The notes: a model not told the origin generated them from the sequence alone. A stretch of 64,000 nucleotides of DNA from GCA-2401155 sp045047085 (GCA_045047085.1 JASFYT010000010.1:34461-98460), one strand, 5' to 3'. Positions 51,470 through 61,965 are shown, numbered from the stretch's first letter. A program made the numbers and translations.

Positions 51470-53692
51470 TTATCTGCTCTCAAATTTTGAGAAAGCTAAA
51501 AACTCCAGAGAACTGCCGCTGAAACGGTCGGATTTGGAGCCGGCAAAAGCATGTGAAAATCCGGCGGTCAAGATAATTGAAGGCAGTTCGCGAATGATAT
51601 TGCGGCCATAGGCTGGGGGGCTGATTTCTGTAATTTCGCGAATGCTGGCGTTTTTGACCAATGCCCATCTGCCAACGGCATTGTCCTCGAGGCCTGTCAT
51701 GGAAAAGCGGGACAGAGAAATTGTCCGCTTCGCCAATTGTTTGACTGGCGGTTTGTCATCTAGCCGGCTCATATCAAAATTTGTCGAAACAGTTTCTGAA
51801 TCTTCCTGAGTTAAGGATGCAATGGTAATTGGTGATGTTCCTGCGAGGTTTCGAAGAGCTGCTGAACGTGGGTTTTGGGTGGGAATCATCAATTGTGGAG
51901 GTGTTTTGAGGCTTGCCAAAATTACATTACGAATTGATTTTTGTGTGGCCTCGTGATTTGAATTATCCTTCGGAGTGGCGACCTTGTTACTGAATTGGGG
52001 GCCAGACTCCATTGGTTGTAGGTATGCGCGCTCCAGACGCAGGGCAAACTCACTGGTGACGTTAATTGGCTCTTCAGGTTGTAAAGCTGTGAGCAATGTC
52101 GGTTTTGGAGTAGGCAACCTGTTCTGCGGCACATCCACAACTGGTACGACCCTTTTGCTTGCAAACAAAGGTGCCACTGTCTTCTTGGTAGAGACTGACT
52201 GTTTTTGTGCAATTGTGCGTGTAGCGGCCAAAGTATAGCGAATTTCGCTACGCAAATCTTCGATCTCGGAAGGGGATAAGGCTGCCACCTCGAAAGATCG
52301 GACCGGTTTTTTCAAAGTTGCGGCAAATTTAGATTGTTTGGATGGGCTTTTTACAGGAATTGGGTTGGTCTGCGTGCCAATTCTGGAAGTTGGCTGTAAA
52401 GGATCGGCCAGAGCTAGAAGAATTCTTGCTTCAATAGCAGATTTGGATGGTGCTGGCTCTGTTGGCAAAGGAGCGGGTTCAACCTGAGCGGTCGGTACTC
52501 TGATTGCGACCACGGCAGGTTCTTCCGGCAGCAAAGCTGCAACTGGCGGCGCTGCAGGTGCGGCAGTTGCTGGCTGAACATTGTTTTCAATCTGCCGTTC
52601 ACTCAAAGAAGCCAGAAGGAATTCCTGCTCATTGGCCGCTTCACGTGGTGCAGCAGTTGGAACGGGTGCGCGTAAAGGCAATTGTGCAAATTGGATTGAC
52701 CCTTGTGTTTCTTCGGAAAACGGATTGAACGGGTTGTTCGAAATTTCTGGTTTAGCCGGCTGGGATGTTGTTTTTACAGACTTTGGCGCGGTCGCCGCGT
52801 TGAGGGTTTCGCCTTCGTCATCATCCGCTCCCTTGAACAGGGCGAATAAAGAACGTTTCTTCTTCGGTGCATTTGGCGTTTTTTGTTCTTTTGCTGTTTT
52901 TGGCTTCCTCTTTGGTAGCTCTTTTTCTTTGCTGATGACGATCCTTTTTGAGCCACGCTTGTATTTTGCATAGTTGGCTTTGGCGACATTGTAGCCCTTT
53001 AAAGGCTTTCGGTCAGAAGGAACGTGCAAGGTTTTTCCATGGGGGAAAATTTTTACCAACTGACTGCGGCTCATGCGAGGCCAATGTCGGACGCTACCGG
53101 TATCCAAATGCACAAATGGCGAGCCAGAAGTAGGGTAATAACCTACGCCACCAACCTGCTTGATCAGGCCGATTTTCCGCAGTTTGGCCAATTTTACATC
53201 GGGCAGGAAGAAATCCATCGCCTTGCCCAATGTGTGTTGGCTTCTTTTGGCAACCCCGCGCCCGCGTCGGCGCAGCATGTTATTGGTTTTTGGCGAGCGA
53301 TAGCCGGAGATCACGTGGACATAGGCTCGCGAACCAGACTCCTTGTAAACTTCCCAAATCAGATCAAGCAGTTTTGGATCCATTCTTGTCGGCTCATTGC
53401 GGCGCCAATCCCGCAGGAAGCGGTTCACCTTTTTTAGGCCGCTTTGAATATATTTGCCACCACGCTTATAGGTGATTGTCGCTTTTTCGCCGGTGTGCAG
53501 GTAATAAAGCTTGAGGCTGCGGGTCTGTGCCTGACTATCGGTTGCGAATGTCGAGGCCGAAAGCATTGCAAGCACAAAAAAAGCACAGGAAACCAGCACC
53601 AGCTTGCGAATAAACGCAATCAGTGGTGAGTGCCTATCTCCTGAAAGATTGTTGCCCAATCTTGCGGATATGATTTGTCCCGATAATCTCAA
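51470..53692 (-). CDS. DUF882 / M15-type peptidase-like exported protein with long tail
   Basis: 740 residues from a TTG at 53692. A signal helix lies at about 27-48. The DUF882 domain (about 60-225) is an M15-like, zinc-binding fold with HVISGYRSPKTNNMLRRRGRGV, SQHTLGKAMDFFL (His and Asp ligands) and GSPFVHLDTGSVRHWPRMS. Relatives of this domain cut peptidoglycan crosslinks. The C-terminal 500 residues are low-complexity and Pro/Ala/Lys-rich. There is no ATG or GTG near the start. A strong AGGAG at about 53638-53642 lies before only a CTG or ATT. Confidence 0.82.
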   Translation of the reverse strand: MRLSGQIISARLGNNLSGDRHSPLIAFIRKLVLVSCAFFVLAMLSASTFATDSQAQTRSLKLYYLHTGEKATITYKRGGKYIQSGLKKVNRFLRDWRRNEPTRMDPKLLDLIWEVYKESGSRAYVHVISGYRSPKTNNMLRRRGRGVAKRSQHTLGKAMDFFLPDVKLAKLRKIGLIKQVGGVGYYPTSGSPFVHLDTGSVRHWPRMSRSQLVKIFPHGKTLHVPSDRKPLKGYNVAKANYAKYKRGSKRIVISKEKELPKRKPKTAKEQKTPNAPKKKRSLFALFKGADDDEGETLNAATAPKSVKTTSQPAKPEISNNPFNPFSEETQGSIQFAQLPLRAPVPTAAPREAANEQEFLLASLSERQIENNVQPATAAPAAPPVAALLPEEPAVVAIRVPTAQVEPAPLPTEPAPSKSAIEARILLALADPLQPTSRIGTQTNPIPVKSPSKQSKFAATLKKPVRSFEVAALSPSEIEDLRSEIRYTLAATRTIAQKQSVSTKKTVAPLFASKRVVPVVDVPQNRLPTPKPTLLTALQPEEPINVTSEFALRLERAYLQPMESGPQFSNKVATPKDNSNHEATQKSIRNVILASLKTPPQLMIPTQNPRSAALRNLAGTSPITIASLTQEDSETVSTNFDMSRLDDKPPVKQLAKRTISLSRFSMTGLEDNAVGRWALVKNASIREITEISPPAYGRNIIRELPSIILTAGFSHAFAGSKSDRFSGSSLEFLAFSKFESR

Positions 53693-53947
53693 ATAAGTTA
53701 CGCCCGAGCCAATTCCATTAACAGACAGTAGCTGCCTATAGTTAACATACCATTTCTGCCATAAAAACGCGGTAAATGCGTGGCAAAAACATCGTCAAAG
53801 TTGTTTTGTACAAATTAAGGTTACCTAATAGCTATAATATGAGCCATTCCTTCGGTTTGACCAAGCTGTGAATAACGCGATTGTAAGGCAATATTGAGGC
53901 TGGGCCACGGATTCTGTAACAAAATCTATAAAGATCGATTCGTTTGC

Positions 53948-54862
53948 CTAGCTTACCTTCCTATTTGCTGAATTATTGGTGACCATCCGCTCTCTCCAAA
54001 TGATGTACAGGCCTGCTGCAATCGTAATCAGAATGCCCAGTGCGGCCAACCCGTTTGGCAGGTCTTTGAAAATGAACCAACCAATCAGGGTGGCAAATGG
54101 GATTTCAAGATATTGCATCGGTGCCAAGGTGGCAGACGGGGCAAAACGCAAAGCCCACGTCATCAGCAAATGAGCAAGAGTTCCAATGACCCCGAGGGTG
54201 AAAAGCAGCAGTCCATCAAATGCGCTGGGGATTTTGAACCCAATGGTTTCTATTCCTAACCCGATGGTAAATGGAAAAATCAGACACAAAATTATGACGG
54301 CCTGAATGCCGCTAACTACTTGTAGGGCGATGGGTTCTATCTCTTTTGCAATTTGGCGGGTGACCAGCATGAAGAGGGCAAAGACTACCGCCACAAGCAA
54401 GGGCAACAAAGCAGGTAGGCCAACGGCTTCAAAACTTGGTTGAACCACCAGCAAAGTACCGACAAACCCAATGGCGGAGGCGATGATGCGCCTTGCACCC
54501 ACTTCTTCTTTCAAAACATAATGCCCTAAGATTAGCATGATGAGAGGCATGACGAAAGCAATTGCAATAGTATCGGCCAACGGTAAAAAGCGCAATGCAG
54601 AGAACATACCGCCAATACCGATGATGTGGAGAATTGTGCGGATAAGGACTAAATAAAATATCCGTTTTGTCATGGTGAGCCGGTATTTGAACCACCAGAC
54701 TACAGGCACCAGAAGCAAGACCTGCATGGTGAAGCGAACGATCAATAATTCACTTAAGGGAATTTCGCCTCCCAGCAGTTTTGCGATGGAATCACCCAAT
54801 GGGGCGAGAATGCAAAAACCTGTCATCAAGGTAATGCCGAGCATTGGGCGATCATTTGTCAT
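53948..54862 (-). CDS. EamA/DMT-family permease
   Basis: 304 residues, ten predicted membrane helices in two EamA halves, with FVMPLIMLILGHYVLKEEVG in the first half and TLAPMQYLEIPFATLIGWFIF in the second. It is probably an exporter of small metabolites. It is divergent from the next gene, which is a member of the same family. Confidence 0.88.
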   Translation of the reverse strand: MTNDRPMLGITLMTGFCILAPLGDSIAKLLGGEIPLSELLIVRFTMQVLLLVPVVWWFKYRLTMTKRIFYLVLIRTILHIIGIGGMFSALRFLPLADTIAIAFVMPLIMLILGHYVLKEEVGARRIIASAIGFVGTLLVVQPSFEAVGLPALLPLLVAVVFALFMLVTRQIAKEIEPIALQVVSGIQAVIILCLIFPFTIGLGIETIGFKIPSAFDGLLLFTLGVIGTLAHLLMTWALRFAPSATLAPMQYLEIPFATLIGWFIFKDLPNGLAALGILITIAAGLYIIWRERMVTNNSANRKVS

Positions 54863-54943
54863 CGGGAAAGTTTACACCTGCGCAATTGATGATGCCAGCA
54901 GAAACTGCTTGCTCAAATTATCGCATAGGCCGTAAGAAACTTT

Positions 54944-55849
54944 ATGGAATTGTGGATACCCATTACGATCTTTGCGGCATTTATGCAGAACTTGCGTTCT
55001 TCGCTGCAAAAATATTTGAAAGGACAGCTTTCCACTTCCGGTGCGACCTATGCACGCTTTGCATATGCAGCCCCGCTGGCTGTGCTTTATTTGATCGCGC
55101 TGGTAAAGTTTGGCGGTTATGAACTTCCAATAACCAATGGCCGGTTTTTCCTGTTTGCGACACTTGGTGGGGCAGGGCAAATCATTGCAACCGCTCTGCT
55201 GGTGCATATTTTTTCCTCTCGTAATTTTGCCGTGGGGACAACTTTTTCAAAAACTGAAATCATTCAAACAGCCATATTCGGCATGATTGTTCTTGGTGAA
55301 ACCGTGAGTATTGGGGCGGTCTTTGCAATCATACTCAGCCTTGTTGGGGTCGTGATGATTGCGGTGACAAGGGTGACGTTGAATGTACGTGATCTTATTC
55401 GCCAGTGTCTGGAGCCCACGGCGTTGATAGGCATTGCATCGGGCGGGTTTTTTGGTTTGTCGGCAGTTAGTTACCGGGCTGCTTCACTCTCCTTGGAAGG
55501 TGGAGAATTTTTTACACGAGCCGCGCTCACTTTGGCTTTCGCAACAGTAGTCCAGACAGTTGTCATGTCAGTTTACATGCGTTGGCGTGAACCGGGGCAA
55601 CTGACCGCAGTGTTTAAATCGTGGCGGATATCGGCCTTGGTTGGCGTGGTCGGTTTGTTGGGGTCGATAGGCTGGGTGACCGCAATGACATTGGAAAATG
55701 CTGCCTATGTACGCGCCCTGGGGCAGGTGGAGTTGTTGTTCACTTTTGTTGTATCCTATTTCGCCTTTAAGGAAAAAATATCGCGCACTGAGGTGATCGG
55801 AATATTGATTGTAACAGCTGGTATATTATTGTTGTTATTACTCAGATAA
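54944..55849 (+). CDS. EamA/DMT-family permease
   Basis: 301 residues, about ten helices. The first half has FSSRNFAVGTTFSKTEIIQT; the second ends with VELLFTFVVSYFAFKEKISR. It is a different sequence from its divergent neighbour, so not a recent duplicate. Its stop is directly followed by the stop of the sigma-54 regulator on the other strand, with no base between. Confidence 0.88.
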   Translation: MELWIPITIFAAFMQNLRSSLQKYLKGQLSTSGATYARFAYAAPLAVLYLIALVKFGGYELPITNGRFFLFATLGGAGQIIATALLVHIFSSRNFAVGTTFSKTEIIQTAIFGMIVLGETVSIGAVFAIILSLVGVVMIAVTRVTLNVRDLIRQCLEPTALIGIASGGFFGLSAVSYRAASLSLEGGEFFTRAALTLAFATVVQTVVMSVYMRWREPGQLTAVFKSWRISALVGVVGLLGSIGWVTAMTLENAAYVRALGQVELLFTFVVSYFAFKEKISRTEVIGILIVTAGILLLLLLR

Positions 55850-57355
55850 TTATCCGGCCAACTTTTCTTCATCAGCGTCTTCATCCAAACCATATTCTTT
55901 CAGTTTACGATAAAGAGTGGAGCGGCCTATGCCCAGTTCACGGGAAATTTTTGACATCTTGCCATCGTAAAGCTCCAGCGCAAAGCGGATAACGTCGCGT
56001 TCGATTTCGGCCAGATCGCGAATTTCTCCGGTATCATTTGTTAGCGATAAACTGTCTTTTGGAGACGATGTTTCAACGGTGGTTGACGCAACAGGTGTCT
56101 CTGCTATTTTTTGTGCAGACACTTTTGCGACCTTCTCTGCATTTGGCTCGGTATTTGGTTCAAACTTTCCAACTTGCGCAAGGATTTGTGGGAACTCGTC
56201 CAGAGTTAAGGCATCGGTTTCGCACAATACCACTGCGCGGAAAATTGCGTTTTCCAATTGTCTGATATTGCCCGGCCAGTCATAGGCAGCCAGCAATTCG
56301 ATCGCGTGAGGCGTAATCGACTTAATGTTTTTGCGATTTTCCTGTGCCGCAAGTTCTCTGGTGAAATGGCGGGCAAGTTCAGGAATATCCTCGCTGCGTT
56401 CGCGTAAGGGTGGAACCAGAATTGGAAACACATTCAGGCGATAGAATAAATCTTCGCGGAAATTACCGGCATCAACTTCGTCAGCAAGGTTGCGATTGGT
56501 AGCCGAGATCAAACGGATATCGACCTTCACAGATTTGCGTGAACCGACCGGATCAATCTCGCCTTCCTGAATGGCGCGTAGTAATTTTACCTGCACATCG
56601 AGGGGCAATTCGCCCACTTCGTCGAGGAAAAGCGTGCCACCATTGGCCTCACGGAATTTGCCGATTTGTTTTTCGTTGGCCCCGGTAAAAGCACCTTTTT
56701 CGTGACCGAACAGGATGCTTTCAACAAGATTTTCCGGGAGAGCACCGCAGTTTACGGTGACGAAATTTTGTGAACATCTTGCGCTAACGCCCTGAATTGC
56801 ACGGGCGACCAGTTCTTTACCAACGCCGGATTCACCCTCAATCAGCACAGGAATGTTCGATCTGGCCGATTTTTCGCCGAACAGTTTTACACGAGCCATA
56901 TTAGGGCTTGCGGAAATGATATCGTTAAACGTCATTGTGCCAGTTTCGGCTTTGATGGTTCGCTTATGTTCAACTTGGGATGCACCAACTTTTAGCGCGT
57001 TGGTAATTGCGACTTTCACCCGCTCCGGGGAAATTGGTTTTACAACAAAATCAAATGCACCGGCACGCATGGCATCGACCGCAGTTTCGATGCCGCCTTG
57101 CGCGGTTTGCACGATTGCCGGAATTGTAATTTGTTTTTCTGCCATTGCGGCAAGTACGGCCATGCCACCAACTTTTGGCATAACCAGATCAAGGAAAATC
57201 AGGGAGATCGAGGCTGCGTCTTTGCCGGACAAAAGATCGATTGCTTCAGCACCGCCTTCGGCCAGCAAGGTTGTATGACCCATTTTGCCGATCATGCCGC
57301 TTAGCAAGCGGCGTTGTACCGGGTCATCATCAACAATTAAAATGCAATCTGCCAT
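55850..57355 (-). CDS. Sigma-54-dependent response regulator (NtrC type)
   Basis: 501 residues from the ATG at 57355 (MADCILIVDDDP); the frame is open 20 codons more. The receiver domain has the phospho-accepting Asp at residue 56 (LIFLDLVMP). The AAA+ domain has Walker A GESGVGKE, the sigma-54 contact GAFTGA, and GGTLFLDEVGELPLDVQVKLLR. A linker of about 60 residues leads to a Fis-type helix-turn-helix (ISRELGIGRSTLYRKLKEY). No kinase lies next to it, so its signal is unknown. Confidence 0.92.
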   Translation of the reverse strand: MADCILIVDDDPVQRRLLSGMIGKMGHTTLLAEGGAEAIDLLSGKDAASISLIFLDLVMPKVGGMAVLAAMAEKQITIPAIVQTAQGGIETAVDAMRAGAFDFVVKPISPERVKVAITNALKVGASQVEHKRTIKAETGTMTFNDIISASPNMARVKLFGEKSARSNIPVLIEGESGVGKELVARAIQGVSARCSQNFVTVNCGALPENLVESILFGHEKGAFTGANEKQIGKFREANGGTLFLDEVGELPLDVQVKLLRAIQEGEIDPVGSRKSVKVDIRLISATNRNLADEVDAGNFREDLFYRLNVFPILVPPLRERSEDIPELARHFTRELAAQENRKNIKSITPHAIELLAAYDWPGNIRQLENAIFRAVVLCETDALTLDEFPQILAQVGKFEPNTEPNAEKVAKVSAQKIAETPVASTTVETSSPKDSLSLTNDTGEIRDLAEIERDVIRFALELYDGKMSKISRELGIGRSTLYRKLKEYGLDEDADEEKLAG

Positions 57356-57572
57356 TTGTCCCGCAGCCTTTGAATTAATTACCTTTTTGCTGTCTAAAAC
57401 TATCGGACAGCTCAATTCCTTTGCATCCTAGCAAAATAGGTTGAATACGTGCTTAAGCGGCTAGGTGAACAAAGCCTTTACGAAGACACTACAAAAAGGC
57501 ATTAGACAGCACTATACATACGGGATTCGGGCGAGATTCGGGGGCGAATTTGCGAAATAAGGGATACTCACT

Positions 57573-59375
57573 ATGGCCAAGTTATCCATCAATACAGAAT
57601 TTGGTGAACTGCCTGAATGGAATTTAGCAGACCTCTACGCTAGTGCGGATTGTGCCGAATACAGGGACGATATCGTGCTTTGCCAGAACGACGCAGATGC
57701 GTTTCAAGGGAAATATTTGGGTAATCTGGCTGACCTAATTGCAAACAACCCTGATGAATTTGCAGCGGCATTGCGCGAATATGAAGCCATTGAAGAGCGT
57801 ATGGGGCGTATTATGTCCTTTGCGGGGTTATATTATAATGGCAAAACGACCGATGCAGAGCGAGCAAAATTTTATGGTGATGCTCAAGAAAAAATTACCA
57901 ATGCCAGTTCTTCGCTGTTGTTTTTTACCCTTGAGATAAACCGTCTGGATGATGTGGCGCTTGATGGTGCGATGGATAAATCTTCGGCACTTAATCACTA
58001 TCGGCCATGGCTTGAAGATTTGCGCAAGGATAAACCTTATCAGCTTGAAGATCGTGTTGAGCAATTGTTCCATGAAAAATCAGTGACCGGGCGTTCTGCG
58101 TGGAACCGCTTGTTTGATAATAAAATGGCCTCTGCGCAGTTTAATATTGGTGGCAAGGAATTGGGGGTCGAAAGTGCTTTGACCCTGTTGCAGGATTCCA
58201 ATCGTGATACCCGTGCCGAAGCTGCCGCAGAAATTGGCCGAGTGCTGAAAGAGGGTGAACAGACATATACGCTGATTACCAACACGTTGGCCAAGGACAA
58301 GGAAATTTCTGATCGCTGGCGCGGTTTTGAAGATGTGGCGGATAGCCGCCATCTGGCAAATCGGGTAGAGCGCGAAGTAGTAGATGCGCTGGTTTCTGCC
58401 GTACAACAATCCTTTCCGCGGCTTTCGCATCGCTACTATAAAATGAAAGCCAAATGGCTTGGGCTGGAAACGATGGAGCATTGGGATCGCAATGCGCCTT
58501 TGCCTAAATCTGGCGAGAAGATTTTTCAGTGGAATGAGGCACGTGATATCGTGCTCACTGCCTATGATGGTTTTGCCCCGGAAATGGCAAATATTGCCAG
58601 AAAATTTTTCGATGAAAACTGGATTGATGCGCCAACGCGCCCCGGAAAATCTCCGGGTGCCTTTGCCCATCCAACGGTGCCAAGTGTTCATCCCTATGTG
58701 ATGTTGAACTATCTTGGCAAACCTCGCGATGTGATGACGTTGGCCCATGAGCTCGGCCACGGGGTGCATCAGGTGCTGGCTGCTGAACAGGGTGCGCTGA
58801 TGTCACAAACGCCGCTAACGCTTGCGGAGACAGCGAGCGTTTTTGGTGAAATGCTGACATTTCGTTCGCTGCTTGATGCCAGTGACAACAAAGAAGCCCG
58901 TAAGGCGCTTCTGGCACAAAAGGTTGAGGATATGCTCAATACGGTGGTGCGCCAGATTGCGTTTTATTTGTTTGAGCGAAAAATCCACTTGGCACGGCGT
59001 GAAGGTGAACTGACCGCGGATAAGATTGGCGATATCTGGCTGGATGTGCAGGCAGAGAGCCTTGGTGATGTGTTCAATTTCAACGATAATTATCGCTCAT
59101 ATTGGAGCTATATTCCGCACTTCATCCATTCGCCCTTTTATGTTTATGCCTATGCTTTTGGTGATTGTCTGGTGAATTCGCTTTATGCGGTTTACGAAAA
59201 TTCTGCAGACGGGTTTCAGGAAAGATATTTCGACATGCTGAAAGCTGGCGGGACAAAGCATCACAGCGAATTGCTGGCTCCATTTGGGCTGGATGCCTCT
59301 GATCCGCAGTTTTGGTTCAAAGGTTTGAGTATGATTGAGGGGCTGATTGACGAGTTGGATGCGTTGGATAATTAG
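57573..59375 (+). CDS. pepF: M3-family oligoendopeptidase PepF
   Basis: 600 residues. The zinc site is LAHELGHGVHQVL near residue 390, with the third ligand in LAETASVFGEMLTF. It degrades short peptides in the cytoplasm. AAGGGA lies before the ATG. Confidence 0.95.
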   Translation: MAKLSINTEFGELPEWNLADLYASADCAEYRDDIVLCQNDADAFQGKYLGNLADLIANNPDEFAAALREYEAIEERMGRIMSFAGLYYNGKTTDAERAKFYGDAQEKITNASSSLLFFTLEINRLDDVALDGAMDKSSALNHYRPWLEDLRKDKPYQLEDRVEQLFHEKSVTGRSAWNRLFDNKMASAQFNIGGKELGVESALTLLQDSNRDTRAEAAAEIGRVLKEGEQTYTLITNTLAKDKEISDRWRGFEDVADSRHLANRVEREVVDALVSAVQQSFPRLSHRYYKMKAKWLGLETMEHWDRNAPLPKSGEKIFQWNEARDIVLTAYDGFAPEMANIARKFFDENWIDAPTRPGKSPGAFAHPTVPSVHPYVMLNYLGKPRDVMTLAHELGHGVHQVLAAEQGALMSQTPLTLAETASVFGEMLTFRSLLDASDNKEARKALLAQKVEDMLNTVVRQIAFYLFERKIHLARREGELTADKIGDIWLDVQAESLGDVFNFNDNYRSYWSYIPHFIHSPFYVYAYAFGDCLVNSLYAVYENSADGFQERYFDMLKAGGTKHHSELLAPFGLDASDPQFWFKGLSMIEGLIDELDALDN

Positions 59376-59483
59376 CCAAGATAATTAGGTGGTGCCAATT
59401 TCGCCACCTTTATAGGCATATTGACAAAATCAGCGCTGGCTGCATTTGTTAAATAGCGACGGACGAGTAAACAGGAGTGAGTT

Positions 59484-59855
59484 ATGAGGAATTTCAGGAT
59501 AATGCCTATTTGGGTGCGGTGTGTGTTAGCGATCGGGCTTGTTTTGCCTGTGGCTGCTTGTTCAACCGCGCCAGAACCGGCGAAAGCACCGATCGCTAAT
59601 GGTGCGTGGGCCTCATCCGACGGTATCTACCGGGCTGAATTCAACAATGGAACGTTCCGTTCTGTTGCCAATGACACTGGCGAAGTTCTTTCCCAGGGGA
59701 ATTATACTGTGAACTCAGAGACTTCATTGCAAATTTCATGGCGTGGAAATGTTTCCGGCAAATTCAATTCTGCCAAGTGTACCAAGCCTGACGTAAATAC
59801 TATGAATTGTGTGGATGAGAGCGGTAAAAGCTTCAGCTTGCTCCGAACGAACTGA
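59484..59855 (+). CDS. omp10: Omp10-like outer-membrane lipoprotein
   Basis: 123 residues. The lipobox VAAC gives lipidated Cys26. The mature part (GAWASSDGIYRAEFNNGTF, then GEVLSQGNYTV, then MNCVDESGKSFSLLRTN) follows the pattern of Brucella Omp10, with two Cys that could pair. AGGAG lies before the ATG. It may be a surface or wall-associated protein. Confidence 0.75.
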   Translation: MRNFRIMPIWVRCVLAIGLVLPVAACSTAPEPAKAPIANGAWASSDGIYRAEFNNGTFRSVANDTGEVLSQGNYTVNSETSLQISWRGNVSGKFNSAKCTKPDVNTMNCVDESGKSFSLLRTN

Positions 59856-60001
59856 TCTGTATAGTCGATCAGATTCTGGCAAGGCCCATGAGACAATAAG
59901 TACCGGATGATTGTGGTTTGGGTTGTTGTTATTGACCGGGCGATTGTGTAATGCATGGGTGCATATCAAAGACCTAAGCGATTCCAATTGGGGAAAATCA
60001 A

Positions 60002-60220
60002 ATGGCTAAAAAAGCAAAATCAAGCACTCCTGCTAACGCAATGGATTATCCTGAACACGAAAAAACCTACAATGCATTTGTTGGATTGATCAAATGGGGT
60101 ACTGTGGGTTGTGTGGCTTTGATGATTGCTATGGCGTTCGGTTTTTTTGCCGGCGGAGGCCTTCTCGGCGGTACGCTACTGATGATTATCCTTTTGATCA
60201 TCAGCTACTTCGCCATTTAA
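60002..60220 (+). CDS. aa3-type cytochrome c oxidase subunit IV
   Basis: 72 residues. A soluble start (AMDYPEHEKTYNAFVGLIKWG) is followed by two short membrane segments at about 36-71. This is the small subunit IV found with alphaproteobacterial aa3 oxidases. The place directly before pnt genes is common in the order. Confidence 0.85.
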   Translation: MAKKAKSSTPANAMDYPEHEKTYNAFVGLIKWGTVGCVALMIAMAFGFFAGGGLLGGTLLMIILLIISYFAI

Positions 60221-60337
60221 CGACGAGTTTTTCTAATCACTGTTGCTGATGCGCCGTAAACATATGTTTCTGTTTGCCTTGGCCTGATTTGTTCGTCTAA
60301 AGTAGCAGATGAATAATCACTATGAGGAGCCGTGTGC

Positions 60338-61531
60338 ATGAAATTGCATATCCCTAAAGAAATCGATGCAATTGAAAGTCGGGTTGCAGCTTCGCCTGAA
60401 ACGGTCAAGAAACTTTGTGCGCTCGGTTTTTCGGTTAGCGTTGAAAAAGCTGCCGGTGTTGGCGCTCGTATTTCTGACAAAGCATTTACAGATGCCGGTG
60501 CAACAATTGCTACTGCAAAAAGTGTCGGCGGAGCCGATGTGATTTTGAAAGTGCGCCGCCCGGAGCCAAAAGAAGCAACGAAGTACAAAAAAGATGCACT
60601 GGTTCTTGCCAGTATGGATCCATTTGGCAATGAGAAAGACGTTGCAGCACTTGCTAAAGCTGGTGTGAGTGCATTTGCAATGGAATTCATGCCACGTATT
60701 TCGCGGGCACAGGTGATGGATGTTTTATCCTCCCAGGCAAACCTTGCCGGATATCAGGCGGTGATTGATGCGGCTGCAGTTTATGACCGTGCTATCCCAA
60801 TGATGATGACGGCGGCAGGAACCATTCCGGCGGCAAAAATCTTTGTGATGGGTGCGGGTGTTGCAGGCCTTCAGGCTATTGCCACGGCACGTCGTCTTGG
60901 TGCAATTGTTACCGCGACAGATGTGCGTCCCGCTTCAAAGGAGCAGGTCGAATCTCTGGGTGCGAAATTCGTTGCTGTTGAGGATGACGAGTTCAGGCAG
61001 GCTGAAACTGCATCCGGTTATGCCAAGGAAATGTCTAAAGAATATCAGGCTAAACAAGCCGAGCTTGTGGCAAATCATATCGCCAAGCAAGATATTGTTA
61101 TCACCACCGCGTTGATCCCCGGACGCCCAGCACCAAAACTGGTTTCGAAGAAAATGTTGGCTGCAATGAATGATGGTTCAGTGCTGGTTGATCTGGCGGT
61201 AGAGCGTGGCGGTAATGTAGAAGGCGCGGTTGCAGGCAAAATTACCAATGTGGGCAAAATTTCGGTCGTCGGATATTTGAATATGCCTGGACGCATCGCG
61301 GCGTCCGCTTCGCTTTTATATGCGAAAAATTTGTATTCTTTCCTTGAGACTATGGTCGATAAGGAAACGGGTAAATTGAAAGTGGATTGGGATGATGAAT
61401 TGATTTCCGCGACGCTTTTAACCAAGGGCGGGAAGATTGTTCATCCGGCATTTGCTCCCAAAAAGAGCGCTGCACCCAAGACGAGCGCAAGCGCCAAGAG
61501 AACCCCCAAAAAAACGGGAGACGCTAAATGA
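60338..61531 (+). CDS. pntAA: NAD(P) transhydrogenase subunit alpha, soluble part
   Basis: 397 residues from the ATG at 60338, with GAGGAG at the best distance; a GTG two codons earlier is possible. It is the NAD(H)-binding domain I: ESRVAASPETVKKL, then IFVMGAGVAGLQAIATARRLG (NAD site), and RPAPKLVSKKMLAAMNDGS. With pntAB and pntB it makes the proton-driven enzyme that forms NADPH. The stop overlaps the pntAB start (ATGA). The three-gene form is typical of alphaproteobacteria. Confidence 0.95.
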   Translation: MKLHIPKEIDAIESRVAASPETVKKLCALGFSVSVEKAAGVGARISDKAFTDAGATIATAKSVGGADVILKVRRPEPKEATKYKKDALVLASMDPFGNEKDVAALAKAGVSAFAMEFMPRISRAQVMDVLSSQANLAGYQAVIDAAAVYDRAIPMMMTAAGTIPAAKIFVMGAGVAGLQAIATARRLGAIVTATDVRPASKEQVESLGAKFVAVEDDEFRQAETASGYAKEMSKEYQAKQAELVANHIAKQDIVITTALIPGRPAPKLVSKKMLAAMNDGSVLVDLAVERGGNVEGAVAGKITNVGKISVVGYLNMPGRIAASASLLYAKNLYSFLETMVDKETGKLKVDWDDELISATLLTKGGKIVHPAFAPKKSAAPKTSASAKRTPKKTGDAK

Positions 61532-61956
61532 GCGATAATTCTTCAACTGCCGCTAAGGTTCTGGCCGAGAAGGCTCGGGAAATGGCGGAGCAAGCGGCTG
61601 TTCTGGCTGAAAAAGCCAGTGCAATGGCGGCCGAGAGCGGTGTTGTCGACATCGCTGCAACTAGCGGTATCAGCCCGTTTGTTTTTCAATTGGCGATCTT
61701 CGTACTGACGATTTTCGTTGGTTATTACGTTGTGTGGTCAGTGACACCTGCTCTGCACACGCCGCTGATGGCCGTGACCAATGCCATCTCTTCGGTAATT
61801 GTGGTAGGTGCTTTGCTTGCGGCTGGCATTGAAGCTGCGGGATTTGCGGCCACTACTTTTGGCTTTATTGCTTTGGTTTTAGCCTCGGTGAATATCTTTG
61901 GCGGGTTTCTTGTGACCCAGCGCATGCTTGCCATGTATAAGAAAAAAGAGCGATAG
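61528..61956 (+). CDS. pntAB: NAD(P) transhydrogenase subunit alpha, membrane part
   Basis: 142 residues. An Ala-rich amphipathic helix (about 8-40) is followed by three or four membrane helices (54-140), ending in VNIFGGFLVTQRMLAMYKKK. It forms domain II together with PntB. It overlaps pntAA and is 9 bases from pntB. Confidence 0.94.
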   Translation: MSDNSSTAAKVLAEKAREMAEQAAVLAEKASAMAAESGVVDIAATSGISPFVFQLAIFVLTIFVGYYVVWSVTPALHTPLMAVTNAISSVIVVGALLAAGIEAAGFAATTFGFIALVLASVNIFGGFLVTQRMLAMYKKKER

Positions 61957-61965
61957 GGGCCGGAC

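Noticed and set aside
51295..51522. Open frame of 75 codons between DUF465 and DUF882 on the plus strand
   Set aside because: No ribosome site, overlaps the end of the DUF882 gene, and the residue pattern is not protein-like.
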